Shown here piece after piece: positions 1 to 8,054 of a stretch of 64,000 nt of DNA. How positions within the stretch are numbered: position 1 is the first letter of the stretch; every line of letters starts with the position of its first letter. Below the pieces are notes generated by a model. That model was not told the origin of the DNA. It worked only from the letters and a program-made list of their open reading frames with translations, and ran no database searches. The stretch is taken from positions 528,811-592,810 of the forward strand of contig NZ_VSKS01000002.1 in NCBI RefSeq assembly GCF_008312835.1. Direction: 5' to 3'. The translations under genes and the position numbers were made by a program. The DNA is from Streptomyces marokkonensis. GTDB taxonomy: Bacteria; Actinomycetota; Actinomycetes; Streptomycetales; Streptomycetaceae.

Positions 1-590
1 TGAGGCCGGTGTCCGTGTGGGAGGTGCCGGTCACGGTGGCGACCTTGGTGCCGTCGCGCAGGACGTCGTAGTTCTTGACGCCCTTGTCGTCGGTGGCCGC
101 CGACCAGGACAGCTTCACCGAGGTGTCGGTGACGTCGGAGGCGGTCGGGGTGCCGGGGGCGGACGGGGCCTCGTCGCCGGGGACGGAGCCTCCGTCGCAG
201 CTGCCGCCGTTGAGCTTGCAGCCGGCGGGGGAGCCGGAGCCGCTGCCGTTGAAGCCGAAGCTGACGGACGCCCCGGGGGCGAGGGTGCCGTTCCAGCCGA
301 GGTTCTTGGCGGTCCAGTGGTCACCGGAGTTGGTGACCGTGGCGTCCCAGGCGGAGGTGACCTTGGTGCCGGAGGGGAAGTCCCACTCGACGGTCCAGGA
401 GCTGATCGTCGTGGTGCCGGTGTTCTTCACCGTCCACTTGCCCTCGAAGCCGGAGCCCCAGTCCTGGGTCTTGGCGTAGGTGGCGGTCGCCGAGGTGGCG
501 GCCTGGGCGGGGCTCGCGAGGCCGACGAGGCCGGCGACGGGGAGCAGCAGGGTTGCGAATCCCGCCGCGGCTTTGTGTCTGAAGCGCATG
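1..590 (-). CDS. Secreted CBM2/FnIII protein, probable chitinase (5' end only)
   Basis: This is the N-terminal part of a secreted polysaccharide-degrading enzyme; the gene runs off the left edge. The ATG at 590 is preceded by a GGAGG-like site. Residues 1-30 are a Sec signal peptide ending in AQA. Residues about 31-135 look like a type 2 carbohydrate-binding module (TYAKTQDWGSGFEGKWTVKN is typical), and a fibronectin type III domain starts near residue 147 (APGTPTASDVTDTSVKLSWS). The catalytic domain is outside the window. CBM2 plus FnIII precedes a GH18 domain in Streptomyces chitinases such as ChiC, and the DasR-type promoter supports chitinase over cellulase. That assignment is inference; the domain calls are seen directly. 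Confidence 0.8.
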
Positions 591-655
591 CTGCGCCTCC
601 TTATGGGGAGAAGCCGTTGGGGACGTGACTGAGCCATCACATCCGCAGTGCCGCG

Positions 656-698
656 AGAATAGAAAGGTCTGGACCACAGGTCAATAGGTCTGGACCAC
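656..698 (-). promoter_or_regulatory. Chitinase-type promoter with two DasR-like direct repeats
   Basis: Two identical 12-bp direct repeats GGTCTGGACCAC lie at 666-677 and 687-698, 21 bp (two helical turns) apart. Each matches the DasR core TGGTCTAGACCA at 10 of 12 positions. On the minus strand a -35 TTGACC (680-685) sits between the repeats, followed after 18 bp by a -10 TATTCT (656-661). Paired repeats over the promoter are a known feature of Streptomyces chitinase genes, repressed by DasR and released by aminosugar phosphates. Confidence 0.82.
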
Positions 699-725
699 TC
701 GCCTCGCCGTCCCCGAGGGCCCCGG

Positions 726-1367
726 CTAGATCCCCAACTCCTGAGCGAGTACCGCGGCTTGCACCCGGCTGCGCAGCTCCAGCTTCCCCAGCAGACGGCT
801 GACGTGCGTCTTCACCGTGGCCTCGGCCATGTCGAGCCGCTTCGCGATGTCGGCGTTGGACAGCCCCTCGCCGAGGCACGACAGCACCTGGCGCTCCCGC
901 CGCGTCAGGGATTCCAGCACCGCCGGATCGCCCGCCGCGGGCCGCGCGGGCTTCGCGGCGAACTCGGCGATCAGCCGCCGGGTGACGGCCGGGGCGACGA
1001 TGCCCTCGCCGCCCGCCACCGTGCGCACCGCCGTGATGAGGTCCTTCGCCTCCGTGTTCTTCAGCAGGAACCCGGCGGCACCGGCCCGCAGCGCCCCGAA
1101 CACGTACTCGTCGAGGTCGAACGTGGTCAGCACCAGCACGTCGGCGAGGCCTTCCCCGACCACCTGCCGGGTCGCCGACACCCCGTCGAGACGGGGCATC
1201 TGCACGTCCATCAGCACCAGGTCGGGACGGAGCTCACGGGCGAGCGCCACCGCCCGTTCGCCGTCCGCCGCCTCGCCCACGACCTCGATGTCGGGCGCGC
1301 TGCCCAGGATCAGGACCAGGCCCGCGCGGACGGCGGACTGGTCCTCGGCGACCAGGACGCGGATCAT
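726..1367 (-). CDS. NarL/FixJ-family response regulator
   Basis: A 213-residue response regulator. The receiver domain covers residues 1-120, with the phospho-acceptor Asp54 in LVLMDVQMP and a Lys near 104 in FLLKN. A LuxR-type helix-turn-helix covers about 148-210 (LTRRERQVLSCLGEGLSNAD, then ATVKTHVSRLLGKLELRSR). The ATG at 1367 shares one base with the stop codon of the upstream kinase gene (TGATG), so the two are translationally coupled and form a two-component pair. The target genes are unknown; the divergent membrane-protein genes from 2711 are candidates. Confidence 0.93.
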   Translation of the reverse strand: MIRVLVAEDQSAVRAGLVLILGSAPDIEVVGEAADGERAVALARELRPDLVLMDVQMPRLDGVSATRQVVGEGLADVLVLTTFDLDEYVFGALRAGAAGFLLKNTEAKDLITAVRTVAGGEGIVAPAVTRRLIAEFAAKPARPAAGDPAVLESLTRRERQVLSCLGEGLSNADIAKRLDMAEATVKTHVSRLLGKLELRSRVQAAVLAQELGI

Positions 1368-2557
1368 CAGGTTTCTCCTTGCACGATGTCGGTGACCGGG
1401 AGGGTGGCGCGCACCACCCACAGCTTGCCCTCCGGGCCGCTCTCCGGCCCGGCCTCGAACGTGCCGTCCAGCAGGGCGGCCCGCTCCCGCATCCCGACGA
1501 GACCGGCCCCCGACCCCGGCGCGCGAGGAGTGTCCCGGTCGCCGAACGGGCTGGTCACCTTCAGGACGAGGGCGTCGTCCGGCCGGCGCAGCCACACGGT
1601 GACCCTGCCCGGCGCGGCATGCTTGAGCGCGTTCGTGAGCGACTCCTGGACCATCCTGTACGCGGCCAGTTCGACCGGCGCGGGGACGGCTCGGTACTCG
1701 GCGTCCAGGGTGACGTCGAGACCGTTGGCGCGGGCGCCCTCGACCAGCGCTCCGAGGCCGTCGAGCGTGGGGGTCGCCGCCGGTTCGCGGTCGTCGGAGC
1801 CGTCGCGCAGGATGCCGATGAGCCGCCGCATCTCGGACAGTCCCTGCACGCTGTTCTCGCGGATCACGGCGAGCGCCTCCGAGGACGTCCGGGGATCGTC
1901 CAGGGAGAGCGCGGCCGTGGAGTGGATGGCGATGGCGGAGAGGTGGTTGGCGACCATGTCGTGCAACTCACGGGCCATGCGGGCTCGTTCCGCGGTCACC
2001 GCCTGGGCTCGGTCCATCTCCGCGAGCAGCGCTGTCTGTTCGGCCCGCAGCCGGGCGGCCTCGGCCGCGTCGCGGTGGTTGCGCACGATGAGGCCGGTCG
2101 ACGCGGGCGTGAACGTCACGGCACCGATGACCAGACCGACGAGCAGGGCCTCCGGCACCCGCCACACCGCGTAGGGCACCAGCGTCGCCGCGATGGTGAG
2201 CAGTCCGGTGATCCGCGGCAGCAGCCGGGCGGTGGCGGGTGTTCCGTACAGGACGGCCGCGTACATCAGGTCGGTGTACATCACGATCGTGGCGATGCTG
2301 CCCTGCGTCGTCGTGTCCGCCGCCAGGGCCAGCGTGCCGGTCAGCAGGGCGGTGCGCGGTGCGGTGCGGCGCAGCAGTTCGCAGCCGGCGATCACGGCCA
2401 GCGGCACCAGGAGCGGCCCGCGGCCGTCGAAGAGCACGATCGGGTCGTCGGCCTCGCGCACCCCCAGCCCGAAGGCCCACAGCAGCAGCCCGCCGGCGAG
2501 TCCGGCGAGCGCGACCCAGACGTCGAAGCGGGGAGGGCGGGGCGGTCGTACGGCCAT
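1367..2557 (-). CDS. DesK/NarX-type sensor histidine kinase
   Basis: A 396-residue membrane kinase. Several hydrophobic segments occupy residues about 14-155, a coiled coil follows (HRDAAEAARLRAEQTALLAE), and the HisKA_3 motif RELHDMVANHLSAIAIH places the phospho-accepting His at 199. The HATPase domain follows (VQESLTNALKHA, then GAGLVGMRERAALLDG). There is no large extracytoplasmic sensor domain, so the signal is probably read in or at the membrane. The start was taken at the ATG at 2557, MAVRPPRPPRF. It is cotranscribed with the regulator downstream. Confidence 0.92.
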   Translation of the reverse strand: MAVRPPRPPRFDVWVALAGLAGGLLLWAFGLGVREADDPIVLFDGRGPLLVPLAVIAGCELLRRTAPRTALLTGTLALAADTTTQGSIATIVMYTDLMYAAVLYGTPATARLLPRITGLLTIAATLVPYAVWRVPEALLVGLVIGAVTFTPASTGLIVRNHRDAAEAARLRAEQTALLAEMDRAQAVTAERARMARELHDMVANHLSAIAIHSTAALSLDDPRTSSEALAVIRENSVQGLSEMRRLIGILRDGSDDREPAATPTLDGLGALVEGARANGLDVTLDAEYRAVPAPVELAAYRMVQESLTNALKHAAPGRVTVWLRRPDDALVLKVTSPFGDRDTPRAPGSGAGLVGMRERAALLDGTFEAGPESGPEGKLWVVRATLPVTDIVQGET

Positions 2558-2710
2558 GGCACCATCCAACACGGTGCGCGTGCCCGGGCGCCTGATCCCC
2601 GCGGACGGTCCGGGACTGCATCTTTCGATGTACCGCGAGTTCATCGGTGGCGACGACGCCTCCGGCCGGTCCCGACGGGAGCCTGGAAGGGTGACCGAAA
2701 GGAGCGAACC

Positions 2711-3292
2711 GTGATCGTCGCCTTGATCGCCGCCTGCGAGATCGGCTTCTGGGTGCTGCTGGCCGCCGGACTGGCCTGCCGCTATCTGCTGAAGATGCCG
2801 CGCGCCGGTCTGGCCCTGCTGCTGTGCGAGCCGCTGCTGGAGGTCGTGCTGCTGGTCGCCACCGCGCTGGACCTGAAGAACGGTGCGGAGCCGAACTGGA
2901 CCCACGGACTGGCCGCTCTCTACATCGGCTACACGGTGGGCCACGGCCACCGCACCGTGAAGTGGCTCGACGGCCACGCCGCCCACCGGCTGGGCGGCGC
3001 GCCCAGGCCGGTCGGCCCGCCGCGCCACGGCATGGCCCGGGCACGGCACGAGGCCAAGGTCTGGCTGGGCACGCTGACGGCCGCCGCCGTGGCGACCGTG
3101 CTGCTCCAGCTCGCCATCTGGTACGTCGACGACCCGGGCCGCACCACCTCGCTCGAGGCGTGGCGCTTCACGGCCTGGCGGGTGGCCGGCATCCACGGCC
3201 TGGTGGCACTGGCCTACTGGATCTGGCCGAAGAAGGCCCCGGCGGCCGGGCCGGACGTCAGCGGCGTGGGCAAGGAGCGTGTGGGCCGATGA
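2711..3292 (+). CDS. Integral membrane protein of unknown function
   Basis: A 193-residue protein starting with GTG at 2711 behind a good Shine-Dalgarno (aaaggagcg). It has two hydrophobic helices in the first 60 residues, a possible third near 70-80, and two more after a basic cytoplasmic stretch (LGTLTAAAVATVLLQLAIWY; RVAGIHGLVALAYWIW). I do not recognise a functional motif. It is divergent from the two-component system across 153 bp and overlaps the next small membrane gene by ATGA, so the two form an operon. Regulation by the neighbouring NarL-type regulator is a guess from position. Confidence 0.8.
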   Translation: MIVALIAACEIGFWVLLAAGLACRYLLKMPRAGLALLLCEPLLEVVLLVATALDLKNGAEPNWTHGLAALYIGYTVGHGHRTVKWLDGHAAHRLGGAPRPVGPPRHGMARARHEAKVWLGTLTAAAVATVLLQLAIWYVDDPGRTTSLEAWRFTAWRVAGIHGLVALAYWIWPKKAPAAGPDVSGVGKERVGR

Positions 3293-3471
3293 CGCGGGCG
3301 TGGAGGAACCTGCTCGCGGGCACCGTCACGCTGCTGGTGGGCCTGGTCCTGTGGTTGTTCGCCGGGGGAGTGGACCTCCCGGTGGTCACGCCCGCCAAGG
3401 CCGGTGTGGTGATGATGTGCGTCGGCGGCGTCGAGATCCTGCTGGGCCTGTACCGGTCCGTGCGCCAGTAG
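3289..3471 (+). CDS. Small two-helix membrane protein, DUF5708-like
   Basis: A 60-residue protein with two predicted transmembrane helices (LLAGTVTLLVGLVLWLFAGG and AGVVMMCVGGVEILLGLYR). Its ATG overlaps the stop of the upstream gene, a sign of translational coupling. Length and layout resemble the small actinobacterial DUF5708 family; that match is from memory. Function unknown; it may be a partner of the 193-residue membrane protein. Confidence 0.72.
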   Translation: MTRAWRNLLAGTVTLLVGLVLWLFAGGVDLPVVTPAKAGVVMMCVGGVEILLGLYRSVRQ

Positions 3472-3474
3472 CGC

Positions 3475-4047
3475 TCAGCGCTCCCCGCCCGGCACCCACA
3501 GCACGTCGCCGGTCTCCTTGTTCGCGATGCGGGCCAGGATGAACAGGAGGTCGGAGAGGCGGTTGAGGTAGGTGGCGGTGAGGGGGTTCATGGCCTCGCC
3601 GTGCGCCTCCAGGGCGGCCCAGGTGGAGCGCTCGGCCCGGCGTACGACCGTGCAGGCCTGGTGGAGCAGGGCGGCGCCGGGCGTACCGCCGGGCAGGATG
3701 AAGGAGCGCAGCTTCTCCAGTCGCTCGTTGAAGCGGTCGCAGTCCGTCTCGAGCCGGTCGATGTAGAACTGCTCGACCCGCAGGGGCGGGTACTCCGGGT
3801 TCTCCACCACCGGCGTCGACAGATCGGCACCGACGTCGAACAGGTCGTTCTGCACACGGGTGAGGACCTGCACGACCTCGTCCTCCAGACCGCCCAGCGC
3901 GATCGCCGTACCGATCACCGCGTTCGCCTCGTTGGCGTCGGCGTAGGCGGAGATCCGCAGATCGGTCTTGGCGACCCGGGACATGTCACCGAGAGCGGTG
4001 GTGCCCTTGTCGCCGGTCCTCGTGTAGATACGCGTCAGGTTGACCAT
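3475..4047 (-). CDS. Cob(I)alamin adenosyltransferase, PduO type
   Basis: A 190-residue cytoplasmic enzyme that transfers the adenosyl group of ATP to reduced cobalamin, making coenzyme B12. The N-terminal ATP-binding motif IYTRTGDKGTTALGD is near-canonical, and the Arg/Glu-rich helix with RRAERSTWAAL carries the conserved active-site Arg. Length is typical. Its product is the cofactor of isobutyryl-CoA and methylmalonyl-CoA mutases, so it connects functionally with icmA at 34.2 kb and meaB at 24.9 kb. It converges with the small membrane gene, only 3 bp away. Confidence 0.93.
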   Translation of the reverse strand: MVNLTRIYTRTGDKGTTALGDMSRVAKTDLRISAYADANEANAVIGTAIALGGLEDEVVQVLTRVQNDLFDVGADLSTPVVENPEYPPLRVEQFYIDRLETDCDRFNERLEKLRSFILPGGTPGAALLHQACTVVRRAERSTWAALEAHGEAMNPLTATYLNRLSDLLFILARIANKETGDVLWVPGGER

Positions 4048-4060
4048 GGGGCCAGCCTAG

Positions 4061-4810
4061 TTACGCTCCGGCCGTTCGGAACACGCGTGTGCCCACTGTC
4101 ACGGCGAGCAGCGCGAAGCCGACGGCAACCAGCGCGCCGTACAGCATGTGGGCCGTCGCGTACGCGCCGACGTACGCGTCCCGCACCGCGTCCACCAGAT
4201 AGCGGAACGGCATCAGGTGCGACAGCACGTCGAGCCAGGCGGGGCCGAGGGTCATGGGGAGCATGAGGCCCGACAGCAGCATGGACGGCATGGCCAGCGC
4301 GTTGACCGCCGGCCCGAATCCCTGCGGCGTCTCGATCCTCATGGCCAGGGCGTAGGACAGCGCGGCCAGGGACACGGTCAGCAGGGCGACGAAGGCGAAG
4401 CCGATCAGCACCCCGGCGAGGGGCGCCCGCAACCCCATCACCAGCGCCGCCAGGACCAGCAGCACCGCCTGGAAGACGAACACGGTGGCGTCCCGCAGCA
4501 CCCGGCCCAGCAGCAGGGCGAGGCGGCTGACGGGCGTGACCCGCATCCGCTCGACCACCCCGTGCCCCTTCTCGATGATGATCGCGAAGCCCGCGAACGA
4601 AGCGCCGAACAGGCCGAGTTGCAGCAGCAGCCCCGGGACCAGCACCTGCCAGGAGCTGCCCTGCCCGCCGAGCGGAAGATCGGTCAGCAGCGGACCGAAG
4701 AACAACAGGTACAGCAGTGGCATCAGCACGCCGAACAGCAGCGCGAAGCGGGACCGCAGGGACTGGCGCAGATAACGCCCGTAGATGAGCGCGGTGTCGT
4801 GGAGCAGCAT
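4061..4810 (-). CDS. ABC-2 type exporter permease
   Basis: A 249-residue membrane protein with six predicted helices and the ABC-2 membrane family pattern (VERMRVTPVSRLALLLGRVLRD in the cytoplasmic loop, PLTFGP-like segment near the C-terminus). It lies 13 bp downstream of the ATPase gene in the same orientation, forming a DrrAB-like drug or lipid exporter. The substrate cannot be read from the sequence. The divergent TetR regulator suggests induction by a small molecule. Confidence 0.92.
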   Translation of the reverse strand: MLLHDTALIYGRYLRQSLRSRFALLFGVLMPLLYLLFFGPLLTDLPLGGQGSSWQVLVPGLLLQLGLFGASFAGFAIIIEKGHGVVERMRVTPVSRLALLLGRVLRDATVFVFQAVLLVLAALVMGLRAPLAGVLIGFAFVALLTVSLAALSYALAMRIETPQGFGPAVNALAMPSMLLSGLMLPMTLGPAWLDVLSHLMPFRYLVDAVRDAYVGAYATAHMLYGALVAVGFALLAVTVGTRVFRTAGA

Positions 4811-4823
4811 GGATGTCGGTGTC

Positions 4824-5606
<783 letters not shown>

Positions 5607-5623
5607 GCCTCCAGGAAAACAGA

Positions 5624-5645
5624 GTCACTGAATTTTTTCAATGAC
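5624..5645. promoter_or_regulatory. Probable TetR operator between ABC exporter and tetR
   Basis: A 22-bp dyad: GTCACTGAA (5624-5632), a 4-bp TTTT spacer, then TTCAATGAC (5637-5645), with one mismatch between the 9-bp arms. It is strikingly AT-rich for this genome and lies between the divergent exporter and TetR genes, 18 bp upstream of the exporter start codon. The position fits a shared repressor site. Confidence 0.7.
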
Positions 5646-5697
5646 CCCAAAATTACAGGAAGCCCAAGCATCACCCGGCCCGCCTACGATGAGGGGC

Positions 5698-6339
5698 ATG
5701 GCAGAGGGGCTCAGGGAGCGGAAGAAGCGCGAGACCAGGCAGCGGATCTCGGACATCGCCACCGGGCTGTTCCTGGAGCACGGCTTCGTGACGGTGACCA
5801 TCGCCGAGGTGGCGGAGGCCGCGGACGTCTCCGTGAACACCGTCTACAACTACTTCCCGACCAAGGAGGACCTCTTCCTCGACCGCAGCAAGGGCGTCGT
5901 CGACCGGCTCTCGCGCTGGGTGCGCGGCCGGGGCGTCGGCGAGTCCGCGGCCGCCGCGGTGCTGCGCGAACTGCGCGAGGAGGTCGAGGCCGTCTCGCCC
6001 CGGGTCGGCCTGATGGAGGGTTACGACCGCTTCATGCGGGTCATCCACGATGCTCCGCCCCTGCGCTCCCGGCTGTGGGCGATCCAGCAGGAGGTCCAGG
6101 ACAACCTGGAGCAGACCCTGCGGGAGGAGACCGGCGCACCGGACGACGACCCCCTGCCCACCCTGATCGCCGGCCAGCTCAACTGGGTCCACCACACGGT
6201 GATGGGCGTCATCGGGCGCGCCATGGTCGCCGGCCGCGACCGCCACGAGGTGTCCCGCGAGACCCTGGCCCTGCTGGACGAGATGGAGGGCCTGTTGAGC
6301 CGGAAGGTGCTCAAGTACGCCGTCCGGGGCGCTCCCTGA
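5698..6339 (+). CDS. TetR-family regulator of the adjacent ABC exporter
   Basis: A 213-residue repressor. The N-terminal helix-turn-helix is typical (RQRISDIATGLFLEHGFVTV followed by VSVNTVYNYFPTKEDLF); the C-terminal ligand-binding domain is variable. The start was set at the ATG at 5698 (MAEGLRERKKRE), because the earlier in-frame ATG at 5641 lies inside the putative operator. It is divergent from the ABC exporter and probably represses both units through the dyad at 5624-5645. Confidence 0.9.
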   Translation: MAEGLRERKKRETRQRISDIATGLFLEHGFVTVTIAEVAEAADVSVNTVYNYFPTKEDLFLDRSKGVVDRLSRWVRGRGVGESAAAAVLRELREEVEAVSPRVGLMEGYDRFMRVIHDAPPLRSRLWAIQQEVQDNLEQTLREETGAPDDDPLPTLIAGQLNWVHHTVMGVIGRAMVAGRDRHEVSRETLALLDEMEGLLSRKVLKYAVRGAP

Positions 6340-6359
6340 CCCGCTCCGGTGTGATGTCC

Positions 6360-6376
6360 GTCATGTGAGACGTGAC
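6360..6376. promoter_or_regulatory. Dyad upstream of hydroxyacyl-CoA dehydrogenase gene
   Basis: GTCATGT (6360-6366), GAG, ACGTGAC (6370-6376): 7-bp arms with one mismatch, about 90 bp upstream of the GTG start at 6465. It could be an operator for a fatty-acid or short-chain acid regulator. No binding protein can be named. Confidence 0.35.
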
Positions 6377-6464
6377 GCGCGTTACTTACCGGTCACACGG
6401 CGCCCCGCGAACGCTAATGTCCGCTTCTGGAGAACAAGACAGCGCGTATCAGGGGAGTCGCACA

Positions 6465-7313
6465 GTGGCACGCAAGCTCGCCGTCATCGGGGCCGGTCTC
6501 ATGGGGTCCGGCATCGCCCAGGTCTCCGCACAGGCGGGCTGGGACGTCGTCCTGCGCGACGTCACCGACGAGGCGCTGACGCGGGGCACCGACGGGATCA
6601 AGGCGTCGTACGACAAGTTCGTGAGCAAGGGGAAGCTGGAGGCCCAGGACGCCGGCGCCGCCCTCGCCCGGATCACCGCGACCACCGACCTGGACGCCTG
6701 TGCGGACGCGGACGTGGTGGTCGAGGCCGTGTTCGAGAAGCTCGAGGTCAAGCACGAGATCTTCCGCACGCTCGACAAGATCGTGCGCGAGGACGCCGTA
6801 CTCGCCTCCAACACCTCCGCCATCCCGATCACCAAGATCGCGGCCGTGACGGAGCGCCCGGAGCGGGTCGTCGGCACCCACTTCTTCTCGCCGGTGCCGA
6901 TGATGCAGCTGTGCGAGCTGGTCCGCGGCTACAAGACGAGCGACGAAACCCTCGCCAGGGCGCGGGAGTTCGCCGAGTCGGTCGGCAAGACCTGCATCGT
7001 CGTCAACCGCGACGTCGCCGGCTTCGTCACCACCCGCCTCATCTGCGCCCTCGTCGTCGAGGCCGCCAAGCTCCACGAGTCGGGCGTGGCGAGCGCCGAG
7101 GACATCGACCTGGCCTGCAAGCTGGGCTTCGGCCACGCCATGGGACCGCTGGCCACCGCCGACCTCACCGGCGTGGACATCCTGCTGCACGCCACGAGCA
7201 ACATCTACACCGAGTCCCAGGACGAGAAGTTCGCCGCCCCCGAGCTGATGCGCCGGATGGTTGACGCCGGTGACATCGGACGCAAGAGCGGGCAGGGCTT
7301 CTACGAGCACTGA
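6465..7313 (+). CDS. 3-hydroxybutyryl-CoA dehydrogenase
   Basis: A 282-residue NAD(P)-dependent enzyme oxidising (S)-3-hydroxybutyryl-CoA to acetoacetyl-CoA, or the reverse. The Rossmann motif GAGLMGSGIAQVSAQAGW is at the N-terminus, VVEAVFEKLEVKHEIF follows, and the catalytic His lies in VVGTHFFSPVPMMQL; the C-terminal domain starts near GFVTTRLICALVVEAAKL. The GTG at 6465 follows AGGGGAG. The product is the substrate of the thiolase encoded at 23.6 kb. It is monocistronic, closed by the hairpin at 7324. Confidence 0.93.
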   Translation: MARKLAVIGAGLMGSGIAQVSAQAGWDVVLRDVTDEALTRGTDGIKASYDKFVSKGKLEAQDAGAALARITATTDLDACADADVVVEAVFEKLEVKHEIFRTLDKIVREDAVLASNTSAIPITKIAAVTERPERVVGTHFFSPVPMMQLCELVRGYKTSDETLARAREFAESVGKTCIVVNRDVAGFVTTRLICALVVEAAKLHESGVASAEDIDLACKLGFGHAMGPLATADLTGVDILLHATSNIYTESQDEKFAAPELMRRMVDAGDIGRKSGQGFYEH

Positions 7314-7323
7314 TCACCGCGCG

Positions 7324-7356
7324 TTCACCCCGGCGCGCATCACACGCCGGGGTGAA
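7324..7356 (+). terminator. Hairpin terminator after the dehydrogenase gene
   Basis: A perfect 12-bp stem (TTCACCCCGGCG at 7324-7335 pairs with 7345-7356) with a 9-nt loop, starting 11 bp after the stop codon. There is no strong T-run, which is usual in Streptomyces. Confidence 0.8.
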
Positions 7357-7469
7357 TTCGGTATCGGTTCGCTTACAGGCAGCAACCTCTGCGGGCGCCA
7401 CGCCGTCAGAGCTTGCATCACCGGCCGTCAGGAAAACACGGAGCACGAGACGCATCACGGGGAGCGCAT

Positions 7470-7793
7470 ATGCACATCAGGGGCGACCACGTCGAGCTGG
7501 TCGTCGGGGGCCGCCTCGACGTCCGCAGCGCGGCGGACGCCCGAACGGTCCTGCACTCGGCCGTCGACGACGGAGCCGGCGACCTGGTTCTGGACCTGTC
7601 CGAACTGGACTCCTGGGACGCCACCGGACTCGGCGTGATCATGGGAGCCCACCGACGGGCCGGCCGGTGCGGCCGGCGCCTGGTGCTGCGCGACGTACCG
7701 CCGCAGATGCAGCGCCTGCTGGTGGCCACCCGGCTGCACCGGATCCTCGCGATCGAGGGGGGCATCGGGGTGGACACGCTGCCCCGCGTGTGA
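7470..7793 (+). CDS. STAS-domain protein, anti-anti-sigma factor-like
   Basis: A 107-residue single STAS domain related to anti-sigma factor antagonists such as SpoIIAA and BldG. The conserved core DSWDATGLGVIMGAHRRAGR is present. In SpoIIAA-type proteins the phosphorylated Ser follows the Asp (DSSG); here that position is Ala51 (D50-A51-T52-G53), so normal kinase control seems lost unless Thr52 substitutes. There is no kinase or sigma gene beside it. The ATG at 7470 follows GGGGAG. Confidence 0.88.
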   Translation: MHIRGDHVELVVGGRLDVRSAADARTVLHSAVDDGAGDLVLDLSELDSWDATGLGVIMGAHRRAGRCGRRLVLRDVPPQMQRLLVATRLHRILAIEGGIGVDTLPRV

Positions 7794-8054
7794 GGCCGTA
7801 CGGGTGTGCGGGGGACGATCCGTGGAACCCGGGCCGGCCTCGGCGAACCGCGCGACGCGTGCACAATCCTCACGAGACTGTGACGTCTCGGACGGCGCGG
7901 TACCCCGGACTGTCGTAGATACTGAGCGAAGGTTTAGGGTTCGGCTGCCCGCTGCATGCAACCCTCGAGCGGGCCCGGACCAGAAGCGACAGCGCGGTGT
8001 GCAGCGAGGCCGGGGAGGGCTTCAGCCACGACGCTTTTGGGGGGCTAAGGACCT

